This document shows positions 38,440 through 46,595 of a DNA stretch of 64,000 bases, piece after piece; position 1 is the stretch's first letter, and each line of letters starts with the position of its first letter. The notes below the pieces were generated by a model. It saw nothing but the letters and a program-made list of their open reading frames with translations, searched no databases and had not been told where the DNA came from. The stretch is from IMG/VR virus record IMGVR_UViG_3300045919_000302, positions 62,001 to 126,000 of that record, one strand, 5' to 3'. The DNA is from a virus. Made by a program: the position numbers and the translations under genes.

Positions 38440-39701
38440 CCCCAGTCCTCATCCTCGTCACGCTGACTGACGCGGCGGGGTCCGCTCGGGGCGATGCCCA
38501 CTTCCGAGAAGTCCATCCGCGTGAAGTCCCAGCGAACCTTGAGCGCGTTCTTTGAATTCTCGCCTTCGCGAACCTTGAGAGGATAGATGCTCATCTGACC
38601 CGACTCGACGTCCTCATCGAGCTGGACCAGACCGAAGACGTTCGTGGCGTTCCATCCGAGCACGTCGGACATGGCCAGATCCTCCAGGCCCATGTCGCCC
38701 TTCTTCTTTTTGGTGGAGTCGCGGTTCAGCTGGGTCGTCCCGATGATGCTCTTACTATAAACCATCGAATAGGTCTTGAGGTCGTCAGCGACCAAGGCCA
38801 TGTTTTCCATGCGGTCGCGAGTCTTCTGGCGGGCTTTCACACGGTAGCAGGCATCCACGATCACGAGCTTGGCCTTGGTGCGTTCGATCGCCCGCTCAAT
38901 ATCGATCGTGGAAAAGCCCTTCTCTGCGTCCATGATCTCGATGTCCACGGCCGGGTTGTACTGGTCCAACTCCTGGAGAAACCGTTGTTCCTCCATCGTG
39001 CTCAGCTTGCCCTTGCGGAAACCCCCGTAGTTGGCCTGAAACTCCATTGCGAAGAATCGCCCGGCCAGATCTTCCTTCGACATTTCTCCGGAGATGAACA
39101 GGACAGACTCACCTTCCTGTCTTGCTTTCTTGGCCATCGCCACAGCACAAAAGGTCTTCCCGATCCCGGTGCGGGCGGAGACGAAGCTCACATCCTTGGG
39201 CCACCAGCCCATCGTCCAGGCGTCCATCTGAGGCCATGGGGTCCGGATCCCCATCTTGCCGGCCTTGGCGTCAAGGTAGCGTTGCTTGACGATCTCCTTG
39301 ACTGCTCGAACTTCGACGACTGAGCCGCCGCCCTGAGATCTCTCCTGGGCTTTTACGAACTCCCGCAGCTCCGCGTAGGCCGCGAGCGAGTCGTCCTTGT
39401 TCATCGCGCTCTGAACTTTTACGAAGGTCTCGTTCAGCTCGTTGTAGAGCGTGCGCTTCTTAATCTCCGTGATCCAGAACCCGATGCCCTCCTGGGGCTC
39501 GGGGATGCTAACCTCAAATTTTGCCTCAACCAACTCGCGGGAGGGAATGGTCCGATGTTCGCTGAAGTACTCCTCCAGGAACTTCCAGATCGCGATCTCG
39601 CCTTCACTGGAAAAGTCGGCGACGGTAACGCCCTTCTCCGCCGCGAGCAGGAAGGCTTTCTCTTTGATGACTGAACCGACAAGCCCGAGATCGAGGTTCA
39701 C
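38436..39701 (-). CDS. DnaB-like replicative helicase
   Basis: An N-terminal helical domain leads to the RecA-like core: FVSARTGIGKTFCAVAMAKK (Walker A), LFISGEMSKEDLAGRFFAME, KLVIVDACYRVKA (Walker B) and IGTTQLNRDS. The arginine-finger region includes YPLKVREGENSK. The C-terminus is acidic. GTG start with GTGA overlap. Confidence 0.85.
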   Translation of the reverse strand: MNLDLGLVGSVIKEKAFLLAAEKGVTVADFSSEGEIAIWKFLEEYFSEHRTIPSRELVEAKFEVSIPEPQEGIGFWITEIKKRTLYNELNETFVKVQSAMNKDDSLAAYAELREFVKAQERSQGGGSVVEVRAVKEIVKQRYLDAKAGKMGIRTPWPQMDAWTMGWWPKDVSFVSARTGIGKTFCAVAMAKKARQEGESVLFISGEMSKEDLAGRFFAMEFQANYGGFRKGKLSTMEEQRFLQELDQYNPAVDIEIMDAEKGFSTIDIERAIERTKAKLVIVDACYRVKARQKTRDRMENMALVADDLKTYSMVYSKSIIGTTQLNRDSTKKKKGDMGLEDLAMSDVLGWNATNVFGLVQLDEDVESGQMSIYPLKVREGENSKNALKVRWDFTRMDFSEVGIAPSGPRRVSQRDEDEDWG

Positions 39702-40243
39702 TTTTTCATCTCCACAATCTCTAGGGACTGAGTAATGGCGCTAATCAATCTGGGTGACTTGACTCCGATGGATCGATCCATTTCGTCCAAGCTCTCGAAG
39801 TCCGAGATGACGACCGTTCTCGTATTCGCGTGGTGCCGGGCAATGATCAACCTCTCAGTGGCGCTCAAGAGGATGTAGGGCGGGACCTTGTAGTTATACC
39901 CCGAGAGGACCAGGAACTCCTTGGTCGCCAGGGCGTCGAGATCGTAATCCTTGGGGCTCTCGTCCAGATCGAACGAGGATATGAAGTAAACCGTCCGCCG
40001 ACGCCGAAAGATGCTTCGGAGCATCTTGGCCGCAAGTCTTTCGGCCCAGTCCACGTTGCCGATGAACAGGAGGCCCTTCTCTGGAAGCTGGGTTCGGCTC
40101 AGGTCGAACGATTCGACATAGGCTCTGGCCTTCTCCTTGATCGGATCCGGAACTCCTTCCAGATCGCTCTCCCAGAAGCGCCGTGGAAGATTGGCATGAC
40201 CGAAGTCAAACTCGGTCATGGACTTCTTCTCCTCGGTCACCAT
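39698..40243 (-). CDS. DnaC-like helicase-loader protein with degenerate P-loop
   Basis: The N-terminus has GHANLPRRFWESDL, the DnaC/DnaI loader start. Next, LPEKGLLFIGNVDWAERLAAK sits where Walker A (GxxGxGKT) should be, but the Gly-Lys-Thr residues are gone. A Walker-B-like strand is VVISDFESLDEM. It probably binds DnaB without ATP hydrolysis. Confidence 0.7.
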   Translation of the reverse strand: MVTEEKKSMTEFDFGHANLPRRFWESDLEGVPDPIKEKARAYVESFDLSRTQLPEKGLLFIGNVDWAERLAAKMLRSIFRRRRTVYFISSFDLDESPKDYDLDALATKEFLVLSGYNYKVPPYILLSATERLIIARHHANTRTVVISDFESLDEMDRSIGVKSPRLISAITQSLEIVEMKK

Positions 40244-40626
40244 GTGCTCCTCTTGATGCCTTCGAGCTTCTCGGATTTCACTTCTTTGACTTCAAGACCC
40301 GTCTTAAACCAGGGATACCACTTCGCATATCGCCACTCGGCGATCATCTGGTGAAAGTTCGGAATCTCTTTCAGAACACGATCGTCGCGCTCACGGCCTC
40401 GTAACTCGGTCCAATTTTTTGCGGCCCAACTTACGAACTCTCGGGCCTCACCTTCGCCCATGCGCTCAATCATGAGCTTCACGTGCGCCGGCCACCGCCA
40501 CGAATCGAAAATCTCGATCGGCTCGATGCCGACCTCCGCGAGCTGGGTTTTAAACCAGTCGAAAAGGTCCTCGGCCTTTCGCTCCCACTTCTTGCCCAGT
40601 TTCCCGGGCCTCCCCATGTTGTCCAT
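40237..40626 (-). CDS. stand-alone copy of the initiator C-terminal domain
   Basis: Residues 15-110 align by eye with the C-terminal third of the next protein. Shared landmarks are a Trp/Phe-rich helix, the ...SW+W/ELP... turn, and EIPNFHQMIAEWRYAKWYPW versus EIPTFNQMIVPWRYKCWSAR. It may compete with, or complement, the initiator. Confidence 0.7.
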   Translation of the reverse strand: MDNMGRPGKLGKKWERKAEDLFDWFKTQLAEVGIEPIEIFDSWRWPAHVKLMIERMGEGEAREFVSWAAKNWTELRGRERDDRVLKEIPNFHQMIAEWRYAKWYPWFKTGLEVKEVKSEKLEGIKRSTW

Positions 40627-40678
40627 TTGCCTTAGTCGTAGCTCGTGACAAAACGTTCAGCAAGAAATTTTCTTTTCC

Positions 40679-40708
40679 TACGCCCGCCAGGATCCGGGCC
40701 CCCGTAAC
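40679..40708. repeat. stop-anchored palindrome E6
   Basis: On the minus strand, directly after the TAG at 40708: TTACGGGGGCCCGGATCC then TGGCGGGCGTA. It is the least perfect member of the family. Confidence 0.45.
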
Positions 40709-41727
40709 TAACCCCAAGAGGAAGTTTTAATCCCGGCCATGACGCTGACCTTCGGCCGACGTGAATCGCCCACTCGCGCACGCTTCGGACGTTTGACTCC
40801 GAGCATCCGGGCGCTCCAGCACTTGTAGCGCCACGGTACGATCATCTGGTTGAACGTCGGGATCTCGTAAAGCTTGCGACCGTCAGATCCGGTAGTCTGG
40901 GCCAGGGTCTCCCAGTGGGCCACGCTGTACTCGATCACCCGCTTGGCCATGTCCACACTCTTGAAGTTTCTCAGCATGGCCACGATCTGTGGAAGCTCCC
41001 AGGATCTGAGAGCCTGCTTGTGGTGAAGTCCTCGCGCCTGCATCGCGCTCGTAAAACTTCCCCAGACCTCCTCCGCTGCCGCTTGGCGCTTCTCGGACCA
41101 CCGGAACTCGTCCATGGGTCTCTGGAGCTTCTGCCAGCGCAGCTCAGGCGATTCCTCACCTTCAACGACGGCCCGCGTCAGCGGGGTATTTTCCACAGAG
41201 GGGTCCGCAAAGCTTTCTTTGAGCGGAACCAAAACCAACTCTTGGGTATCAGTCTCTCCACGGGGAGTTCCCCCAGGTACCAGACTTTTTCTCTCCGCGT
41301 CAGCGGAGTGTAATATAATATTACTCTCAATCTCTTTTTGTCCTAGAATTTGACACCCACCCGCGTCAAGAAGCTCGCGAAGTGTTTCGTCCGGAGTTGA
41401 GAGTTTTGGCTGATAGCTCATGAGTTTCTTGGTGAACTTATAGACATTCGATGTGCCGCAACGGGCCGCCCAGTCCACATAGCCCTTCTCACGAAGCTGC
41501 CTTAGCGCCGTACAAACAGTTTGCCGCGTAGCACGAATCTCCCTGGCGATGGTCTTCTGGGAGGGAAAGCAACCAGTCCACCCGGGTAAGTTTCGGAAGT
41601 AGCCATAGAGGGAGCAGAGCACGGCACGTTCCAAGCGGCTCAGATCCGGGCACCGATCGAAGGCAAGAGGTACGACACGCTGAGCACCAGCCAGGCCGGC
41701 GACCACATCAAAATCATTTACAAGCAC
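40708..41727 (-). CDS. HTH replication-initiator-like protein
   Basis: The N-terminus has a winged HTH (FPSQKTIAREIRATRQTVCT, then ALRQLREKGYVDWAARCG), like phage O/DnaD-type initiators. A Pro/Ser-rich linker (130-190) leads to the domain shared with the 129-aa neighbour. GTG start at 41727 with SD GGGGGA. It likely binds the origin and recruits the loader. Confidence 0.7.
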   Translation of the reverse strand: MLVNDFDVVAGLAGAQRVVPLAFDRCPDLSRLERAVLCSLYGYFRNLPGWTGCFPSQKTIAREIRATRQTVCTALRQLREKGYVDWAARCGTSNVYKFTKKLMSYQPKLSTPDETLRELLDAGGCQILGQKEIESNIILHSADAERKSLVPGGTPRGETDTQELVLVPLKESFADPSVENTPLTRAVVEGEESPELRWQKLQRPMDEFRWSEKRQAAAEEVWGSFTSAMQARGLHHKQALRSWELPQIVAMLRNFKSVDMAKRVIEYSVAHWETLAQTTGSDGRKLYEIPTFNQMIVPWRYKCWSARMLGVKRPKRARVGDSRRPKVSVMAGIKTSSWG

Positions 41728-41752
41728 AGATCCCCCACAATTTTGTAGTGAC

Positions 41753-41848
41753 CCGTGTAGCAGAAATGTTACTACAGAACTTGCTACGGCTCTGTAGTTG
41801 TTTTTTCTGCTACACGGAAAAGGGGTACCTTCGCGGGTGCCCCTTTTT
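41753..41848 (+). ncRNA. candidate structured RNA or origin element with terminator
   Basis: A perfect 14-bp stem (CCGTGTAGCAGAAA at 41753-41766, complement at 41804-41817) encloses a perfect 8-bp stem (ACTACAGA / TCTGTAGT at 41771-41798). It is followed at once by an intrinsic terminator on the plus strand (AAAAGGGGTACC...GGTGCCCCTTTT at 41818-41847, then TGTTTT). This suggests a roughly 100-nt plus-strand RNA. A clear plus promoter is not seen. It could also be part of an origin. Confidence 0.55.
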
Positions 41849-41948
41849 GTTTTACATGGGGCTCAGCATGCAGCGAGAGACTGCGCCTTCGCAAGCGCAA
41901 AAAATTTGATTGAGTCGAGAAGAAAAAATTCTCCGACCTTCTCAGGTC

Positions 41949-42239
41949 TTAACGCTTTTGCTCACAGAGTGGGCACGCGCCCATCTTCACGTTGAGCGCA
42001 GCCAGAATGTATGCGCTCATGTTTTGCAGCTTGGAAAGCTTGCTTGCGACCTTGGGATCAATTCGTACTGCGACGTTCTCCTTGGTCTCTTCGGACTTCT
42101 TCGGCCACGCCTTCTTGCAGACTGGACAGTTGTATTCCAGTGCCTCGACGCTCTCCTGGATGGTGGCCCCCTTTTTTTCGCTCTTATCCAAGAGACCTGA
42201 GATTAATCGAGTGACTCGTGCGCTGATGACTTCTTTCAT
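41949..42239 (-). CDS. zinc ribbon interrupted by RHH-like segment, 96 aa
   Basis: CPVCKKAW (38-45) and CPLCEQKR (near the end) bracket ENVAVRIDPKVASKLSKLQN, which reads like an RHH strand and helix. The N-terminal helix also resembles a regulator. Probably DNA-binding. ATGA overlap with the phosphoesterase. Confidence 0.6.
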   Translation of the reverse strand: MKEVISARVTRLISGLLDKSEKKGATIQESVEALEYNCPVCKKAWPKKSEETKENVAVRIDPKVASKLSKLQNMSAYILAALNVKMGACPLCEQKR

Positions 42240-42814
42240 TTTCCACCTCTGATGATTTCGATGATTTGCGATTCGTGAACCGGTGCGAAGTCCCAGACAT
42301 CCACTCCGACGTTAATCCACTTATCTTTTGTCTTCCACTTCTCGTGGACGTGGCCGTGCAGAATCCAGCCTTCATCCTGAGGTCTAAACTCCTTGTATCT
42401 GACGTCGTAACCCTCAACTTCCACGAACGGCGGCATGTGATGCAAGAGGATAGGAACTCCGTCGATCTCGATCCGGGCTTCGAGCTGCACGGTCTTGAAC
42501 ACGGACAGATACAACTCCATCGCTTGGGCCATCTTGTTGGGCTTCGTTCGACAAGGATGGACCCAGTCGTGGTTGCCGGCGACCAGATGGATCTCGCCAT
42601 TCAGTCGCGGTCCAACCTCTGTGACCCAGTTCTTCCCGAGCGAGAAGTCGCCCAAGTACCAGACGAAGTCGCCTGGCTTCACCCGAGTGTTCCAGCGGTC
42701 AACCAGAATCGCATTCATCTCCTCTTTATCCAGAAATGGGCGATTGCAATACTTGATGACATTTTCGTGACCGAAAAGCTAATGATGGTCAGACGTGTAA
42801 AATCTGTTAACCAT
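42236..42814 (-). CDS. metallophosphoesterase gene with in-frame TAG at codon 12
   Basis: An ATG at 42814 overlaps the upstream stop (ATGGTTAA) and reads MVNRFYTSDHH, then TAG (42779-42781), then LFGHENVIKYCNRPFLDKEE without a break into the main frame. YTSDxH...FGHxNVIKYC is the N-terminal metal motif of small phage phosphoesterases. Downstream motifs GDFSLG, GNHDW and GHVHEKW are intact. Initiation at the internal ATG (42718, 160 aa) would lose the first metal ligands. Whether the TAG is read through is unknown. Confidence 0.7.
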
Positions 42815-45800
42815 CGAGCACCTCGCCTTCTACATGTCCGACATGCTTTTTGAGTTGGTCGTTGGTTTTCTCGGTTCCCCAGTCCTTCTGGAGATCATCA
42901 AGGCCGATGCCCTTCTCCATCCACGCCTGCTCTTCGGCGGTGAGCTTCTTGCCTTCAAGCACCTTACGGGCCAACTCAGCCTTCTTTTTAAGGATCCCGA
43001 TGACTTTGGAGTCCCAACGATTGCCAGCAGCCTTGATCCAGTAGACGTTCACCATGTTCTTCTGACCGATACGGTGTGCTCGTGCAGTGGCCTGGGCTTC
43101 ATCGGCAGTATTCCACGGCAGGTCGTTGAAGATCACCTTGTCCGCCCGGGTCAGGGTTGCTCCGACCGCGAGGGATTGACGGGTGGTGCAGAACACCCGC
43201 TTGTCGGTTCCTTCGCGCTGGAACTCGGCCTTGGCCGCTTCGCGGACTTCGTCAGAAAGCTGGCCGTGATGGAGCAGGGAAAGGTCGCCCATGGCTTCGT
43301 GGATCTGTTTGGCAACTTCGACCGAGTCCGAGAATACGAGCATGCTTGAGTCGGAGGATTCGAGCATCTCCTTGATGAACTCGATCGTCGCTCCGGCCTT
43401 GTCGATGGCGATGTCGCTCTTCATCCGGGCGATGTCTTCGAAGTCGATCTTGCCGTCTTCCGGGATGTCGCGGCAGCCTTCGACTTCGAGTTCGATGATC
43501 GAAGTGAGCTTCTCCGGGAGATCCTTCAGGACTTGGGCCTTGGAGGCGGTCTTGTAGAACTCCTGGATCTTGTGCCAGGTGCCGCCGATGGTCGCCATCT
43601 TGAGCGCGGTCTTGGACTCGAAGAAGCCGGGGCGGATCAGCTCCACCTGGGTGAAGAGTTCGTCCTTCTTGTTCTTGATCGCGGTGCCCGAGAGGAGGAT
43701 CTTGTGGGCGAAGAGTGAGGAGACCGAGTGGACGGATTTGGTGATCTTGGCCTTCGGGTTCTTGATCGAGTGACTATTGTGAACCAGTGCTCCGTTTACA
43801 GAGAACGAAGGGTGGCCAGACACTTTGAGATCGTAGTAAAAACCCTGCTCGTTTCCTGGGTAACCTCCAGATTCGTGAACCGTAACACCGTCCACCCTAA
43901 TTCCTTTAACTTCAGATCTTTTTTCTTGTCCTGCTCTCTCCGAGACAAGTGCGACAAGCCGTCCACTTCTACGCACAGCCGGTCCGAGACCAGCGCAAGA
44001 TCCACTTTGTAGTTCGTTGGATATCCCGGAAATCTCCCACCCAAAGACACCGCGTGATTCCATTTCCACGAACGACCGAGGCGTGACAACAACAATCTCT
44101 CCGGTTTCGTCGGCCCGTGGCCGTTCCCGCCCCGAACTGTTGGCTTCCATCCTATTCGTTTCAGAGTCGCCGAGACTTTGGATCGCGTGGCTGCTGAATG
44201 CATGGGATTCTTCAGTCTCATGCGAATAGCCGAATCCGGCCTCGCCTTCCCGGTTAGCGAGTTGCTTATTTTTAAAGCTGTCTTCTTCGTGTAAACCTTT
44301 GCTCGAATAGCAGGTTGCCTCATTCTCCATTTCGCAGAGCAGGAGGTTCCGCAAAAACGCTGCTTTCTGTACTGGTTTGGCAGGAAACTCTTCGCGCAAT
44401 AACTGCACGGCTTCTTCTTGGCTGACAAGGGTGTCTCCTTCTTTTAGGTTTTCAGCAAACACCCACCCACGACTTGTAAGGAAAGGATGATGCGATGAAC
44501 ATGTGACCGTTTGTCCACCGTATCTTAATTCAGTGCGGCTGTCCAATATCTGCGTCCTCTTGGTTCCGAGAACAGTAGATGTACCGGCAGCCGAATAGAC
44601 CTCATCACCGACTTTTATTTGATCAATCCGCACCGGCCCACTTGGGGTATCAATAAGGGTCTCAGGTCCAAAGCACTCGTCGATCACCATCACGTCGAAA
44701 CCGGCGGCCTGGATCGCGGGGAGGAACTTCTCGAAGCTCGCGAAGTTGACGCTGGCGATTTGAACCTGGGAGAGATCCGGCATCCCGTTCTTCTTGAGCG
44801 ACTTCGGGGTCAGCTCAATGCAGCGGGTGAAGTAGCCCGGGAAGAACTTCTTGGCTTCCTGGATCCAGGTCCGGCGAACCACCTTGGGGCAGACCACCAG
44901 GATCCGCTTGTTGTTCATCGCGGCGTAGCAGAGGGAGATGAGGGTCTTACCGAGGCCCATCTCAGCGCCGATCAGGGCGTTGCCGTTGGCGACATTCAGG
45001 AAGCGGACGAAGTCGTTCTGGAAGGGGAACGGGACGATCTCGGGATTGATCATCGCCATCAGCTCCGGGATCGGGGCTTCGGCGGCGGCCTTCTTCATGT
45101 CGCGCTCGACCTGGGCTTCTTCGATACCCTGGAAGAAAAACTTCCAGCTCGGGAGCAACTCGCGGGCCTTGGTGATCGCTTCGAGGGCGAGATCGAGGTT
45201 GTTGGTCAGACGGGCCCAGTCGGAGACCCGGCACTCGACGATCCCGGAGAGCTGGCTCGTTTTGTTTGAGAAGAGGCCATTCAGAACGGTGGAGAACGAG
45301 AACCGGAACTCGAACATGTCGCCCACCTTGCGGCAGATGAAGGCGTTGTTGATCCGCTTCTGGTCGAGGAGGGAGAGAGCCTTCTCCAGAGTGAGTTCGG
45401 CCTCCGGGGTCTTCTCAAACACCGGCACCGGGTTCACGGTGAAGCCCAGGGCCTCTAACTCGGCCTTGTAGCCGGCGAAGTCGAATGAGTCGATGTTCCT
45501 GCCCGGAACGTAGTTACGATCGAGGCCCCGGTCCCACCAAAGGCCGAACTTCTGGTTGACCCGGATGTACCGACGGCGCACCAGGGTGGGGATCGAGCCT
45601 TCGTGAGACATGAGAAGGGCCGCACCCCAGCGGGCGTCAAGCACCTGGAGGACTGGGGTGATCGTCGGGAGCTTGATCTCAACCTTGACTTCAACCCGGA
45701 AGCTCTGGGGGTAGTTCTGCTCGACCGCTTCGCGGCCTTCTTCGCCGAACTGGCCGAGCTGGGTCTTGAGGTACTTCTTGAGGACGTGGGCCATCTCGGT

Positions 45801-45941
45801 GGCATCGCCCCGGACACCCGGCCAGCTGATCCAGTCAGGTTGATTGAAGCCGACCTCGTTCCGCTCCTTGACTTCGTCGATTCCAAACAGGAAGTCGCCC
45901 ATGTGGCAGAGAAGCTGAGCTTGAATCAAGAATTTTTCCAT
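42807..45941 (-). CDS. SNF2-type SF2 helicase with intein
   Basis: After a 300-aa N-terminal domain of uncertain function, the helicase core has GAEMGLGKTLISLCYAAM (Walker A, 325-342), KRILVVCPKVVRRTWI, and motif II split as VIDE|SHSIKN by an intein after residue 422. Later motifs are LLSGTAIKN, FSDSVEVAKQIHEAMG and ARAHRIGQKN, typical of SNF2. The extein is about 744 aa. Confidence 0.85.
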   Translation of the reverse strand: MEKFLIQAQLLCHMGDFLFGIDEVKERNEVGFNQPDWISWPGVRGDATEMAHVLKKYLKTQLGQFGEEGREAVEQNYPQSFRVEVKVEIKLPTITPVLQVLDARWGAALLMSHEGSIPTLVRRRYIRVNQKFGLWWDRGLDRNYVPGRNIDSFDFAGYKAELEALGFTVNPVPVFEKTPEAELTLEKALSLLDQKRINNAFICRKVGDMFEFRFSFSTVLNGLFSNKTSQLSGIVECRVSDWARLTNNLDLALEAITKARELLPSWKFFFQGIEEAQVERDMKKAAAEAPIPELMAMINPEIVPFPFQNDFVRFLNVANGNALIGAEMGLGKTLISLCYAAMNNKRILVVCPKVVRRTWIQEAKKFFPGYFTRCIELTPKSLKKNGMPDLSQVQIASVNFASFEKFLPAIQAAGFDVMVIDECFGPETLIDTPSGPVRIDQIKVGDEVYSAAGTSTVLGTKRTQILDSRTELRYGGQTVTCSSHHPFLTSRGWVFAENLKEGDTLVSQEEAVQLLREEFPAKPVQKAAFLRNLLLCEMENEATCYSSKGLHEEDSFKNKQLANREGEAGFGYSHETEESHAFSSHAIQSLGDSETNRMEANSSGRERPRADETGEIVVVTPRSFVEMESRGVFGWEISGISNELQSGSCAGLGPAVRRSGRLVALVSERAGQEKRSEVKGIRVDGVTVHESGGYPGNEQGFYYDLKVSGHPSFSVNGALVHNSHSIKNPKAKITKSVHSVSSLFAHKILLSGTAIKNKKDELFTQVELIRPGFFESKTALKMATIGGTWHKIQEFYKTASKAQVLKDLPEKLTSIIELEVEGCRDIPEDGKIDFEDIARMKSDIAIDKAGATIEFIKEMLESSDSSMLVFSDSVEVAKQIHEAMGDLSLLHHGQLSDEVREAAKAEFQREGTDKRVFCTTRQSLAVGATLTRADKVIFNDLPWNTADEAQATARAHRIGQKNMVNVYWIKAAGNRWDSKVIGILKKKAELARKVLEGKKLTAEEQAWMEKGIGLDDLQKDWGTEKTNDQLKKHVGHVEGEVLDG
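43776..44675 (-). mobile_element. intein, 300 aa, in DEAH motif
   Basis: It starts CFGPETLIDTPSGPVRIDQI (Cys1), with block B VTCSSHHPFL, and ends with GFYYDLKVSGHPSFSV and VHN before Ser+1. Only the two splicing domains look conserved. The 160 residues between them are low-complexity-like and are the antisense-free frame shift of a nested endonuclease gene. Confidence 0.85.
43796..44428 (-). CDS. VSR-like homing endonuclease nested out of frame in the intein
   Basis: A 210-aa ORF in another frame of the same strand. It has an N-terminal zinc finger (CSYCAKSF...CGTSCSAKW), NUMOD3-like repeats (ALKISNSLTGKARPDS, SATRSKVSATLKRIGW as pattern), then the VSR-type core VDLALVSDRLCVEVDGLSH and LKELGWTVLRFTNLEV. 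Start TTG with a strong SD (AAGGAG, 6 nt). It probably cuts inteinless alleles. Its last third overlaps the C-terminal splicing domain. Confidence 0.8.
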   Translation of the reverse strand: MSAKKKPCSYCAKSFLPNQYRKQRFCGTSCSAKWRMRQPAIRAKVYTKKTALKISNSLTGKARPDSAIRMRLKNPMHSAATRSKVSATLKRIGWKPTVRGGNGHGPTKPERLLLSRLGRSWKWNHAVSLGGRFPGYPTNYKVDLALVSDRLCVEVDGLSHLSRREQDKKKDLKLKELGWTVLRFTNLEVTQETSRVFTTISKCLATLRSL

Positions 45942-45959
45942 TTCGAACCTCTTGAATAC

Positions 45960-45995
45960 AGCTTATCTGTTTTGTAATCAATCGTAAACTGTGTC
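45960..45995 (-). promoter_or_regulatory. class A promoter of SNF2 helicase
   Basis: GACACAGTTTACG (45995-45983) supplies TTTACG; 17 nt to TAAGCT (45965-45960). An SD (AAGAGG) then precedes the ATG at 45941. Confidence 0.6.
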
Positions 45996-46257
45996 ACCCT
46001 TGACCCTTGCTATTGATTTTCTTCAGATCCTTGACCAGGCGTTTCATCTCACGAATTGTTTCCTTGGCATGCAGAAGGAGGTTTTCAAGCTGCTTGGCTG
46101 AGTAGGTGCGACCCCTCCAGGTGCCCTTGGCCCCGACGACCTTCTTCCGCCAGCGGTAATAAGTTGCCCTGGAGATCCCGACACGCCGAAGGGCCGCTCG
46201 CTCTGGTATCCCTCGACTGACCAAGTTGCCCACCATCAGGACTTCCGTTTTCCTCAC
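45994..46257 (-). CDS. HTH DNA-binding protein, 87 aa
   Basis: RGIPERAALRRVGISRATYY (about 15-34) is a clear helix-turn-helix of the transposase/terminase-small type. The C-terminus is a basic coiled coil. GTG start, GTGA-coupled. Regulator or DNA-recognition subunit. Confidence 0.65.
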   Translation of the reverse strand: MRKTEVLMVGNLVSRGIPERAALRRVGISRATYYRWRKKVVGAKGTWRGRTYSAKQLENLLLHAKETIREMKRLVKDLKKINSKGQG

Positions 46258-46595
46258 GGGATCTTCACCTTGACGCCGATAGACTTCAGGGCTTTGATGC
46301 GGTCAAGGACATGCTTTTTTGTACATTGGATAGACTCGTTGACGCTCTCCTTGGCCTCCCTGACGACCGCACCCTTTGTCGAGAGTCCGAAGGTGTTTCC
46401 GGATGCAACCGGACCCTCAAAGACGGCGCGGTAATAGACCCGCTTCACTTTTTTTGAGAACTTAATCTCCTCAACGGTGTCGCGATAAACCGCTATCTTG
46501 TGCCCCCGATGGGATACAAAGATAAGGCATCGCTTCTCTCTAATTCCGATAACGTGATCATCCGAAATTACGTCTTTCATTTTTCTCATGGTCAT
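46254..46595 (-). CDS. hypothetical protein, 113 aa
   Basis: Beta-rich N-terminal half (RCLIFVSHRGHKIAVYRDTV) and a basic helical end. ATGA-coupled on its 5' side. Function unknown. Confidence 0.6.
   Translation of the reverse strand: MTMRKMKDVISDDHVIGIREKRCLIFVSHRGHKIAVYRDTVEEIKFSKKVKRVYYRAVFEGPVASGNTFGLSTKGAVVREAKESVNESIQCTKKHVLDRIKALKSIGVKVKIP

Noticed and set aside
41798-41995. Plus-strand 65-codon ORF
   Set aside because: It runs through the hairpin and terminator, has no SD and no coding-like composition.
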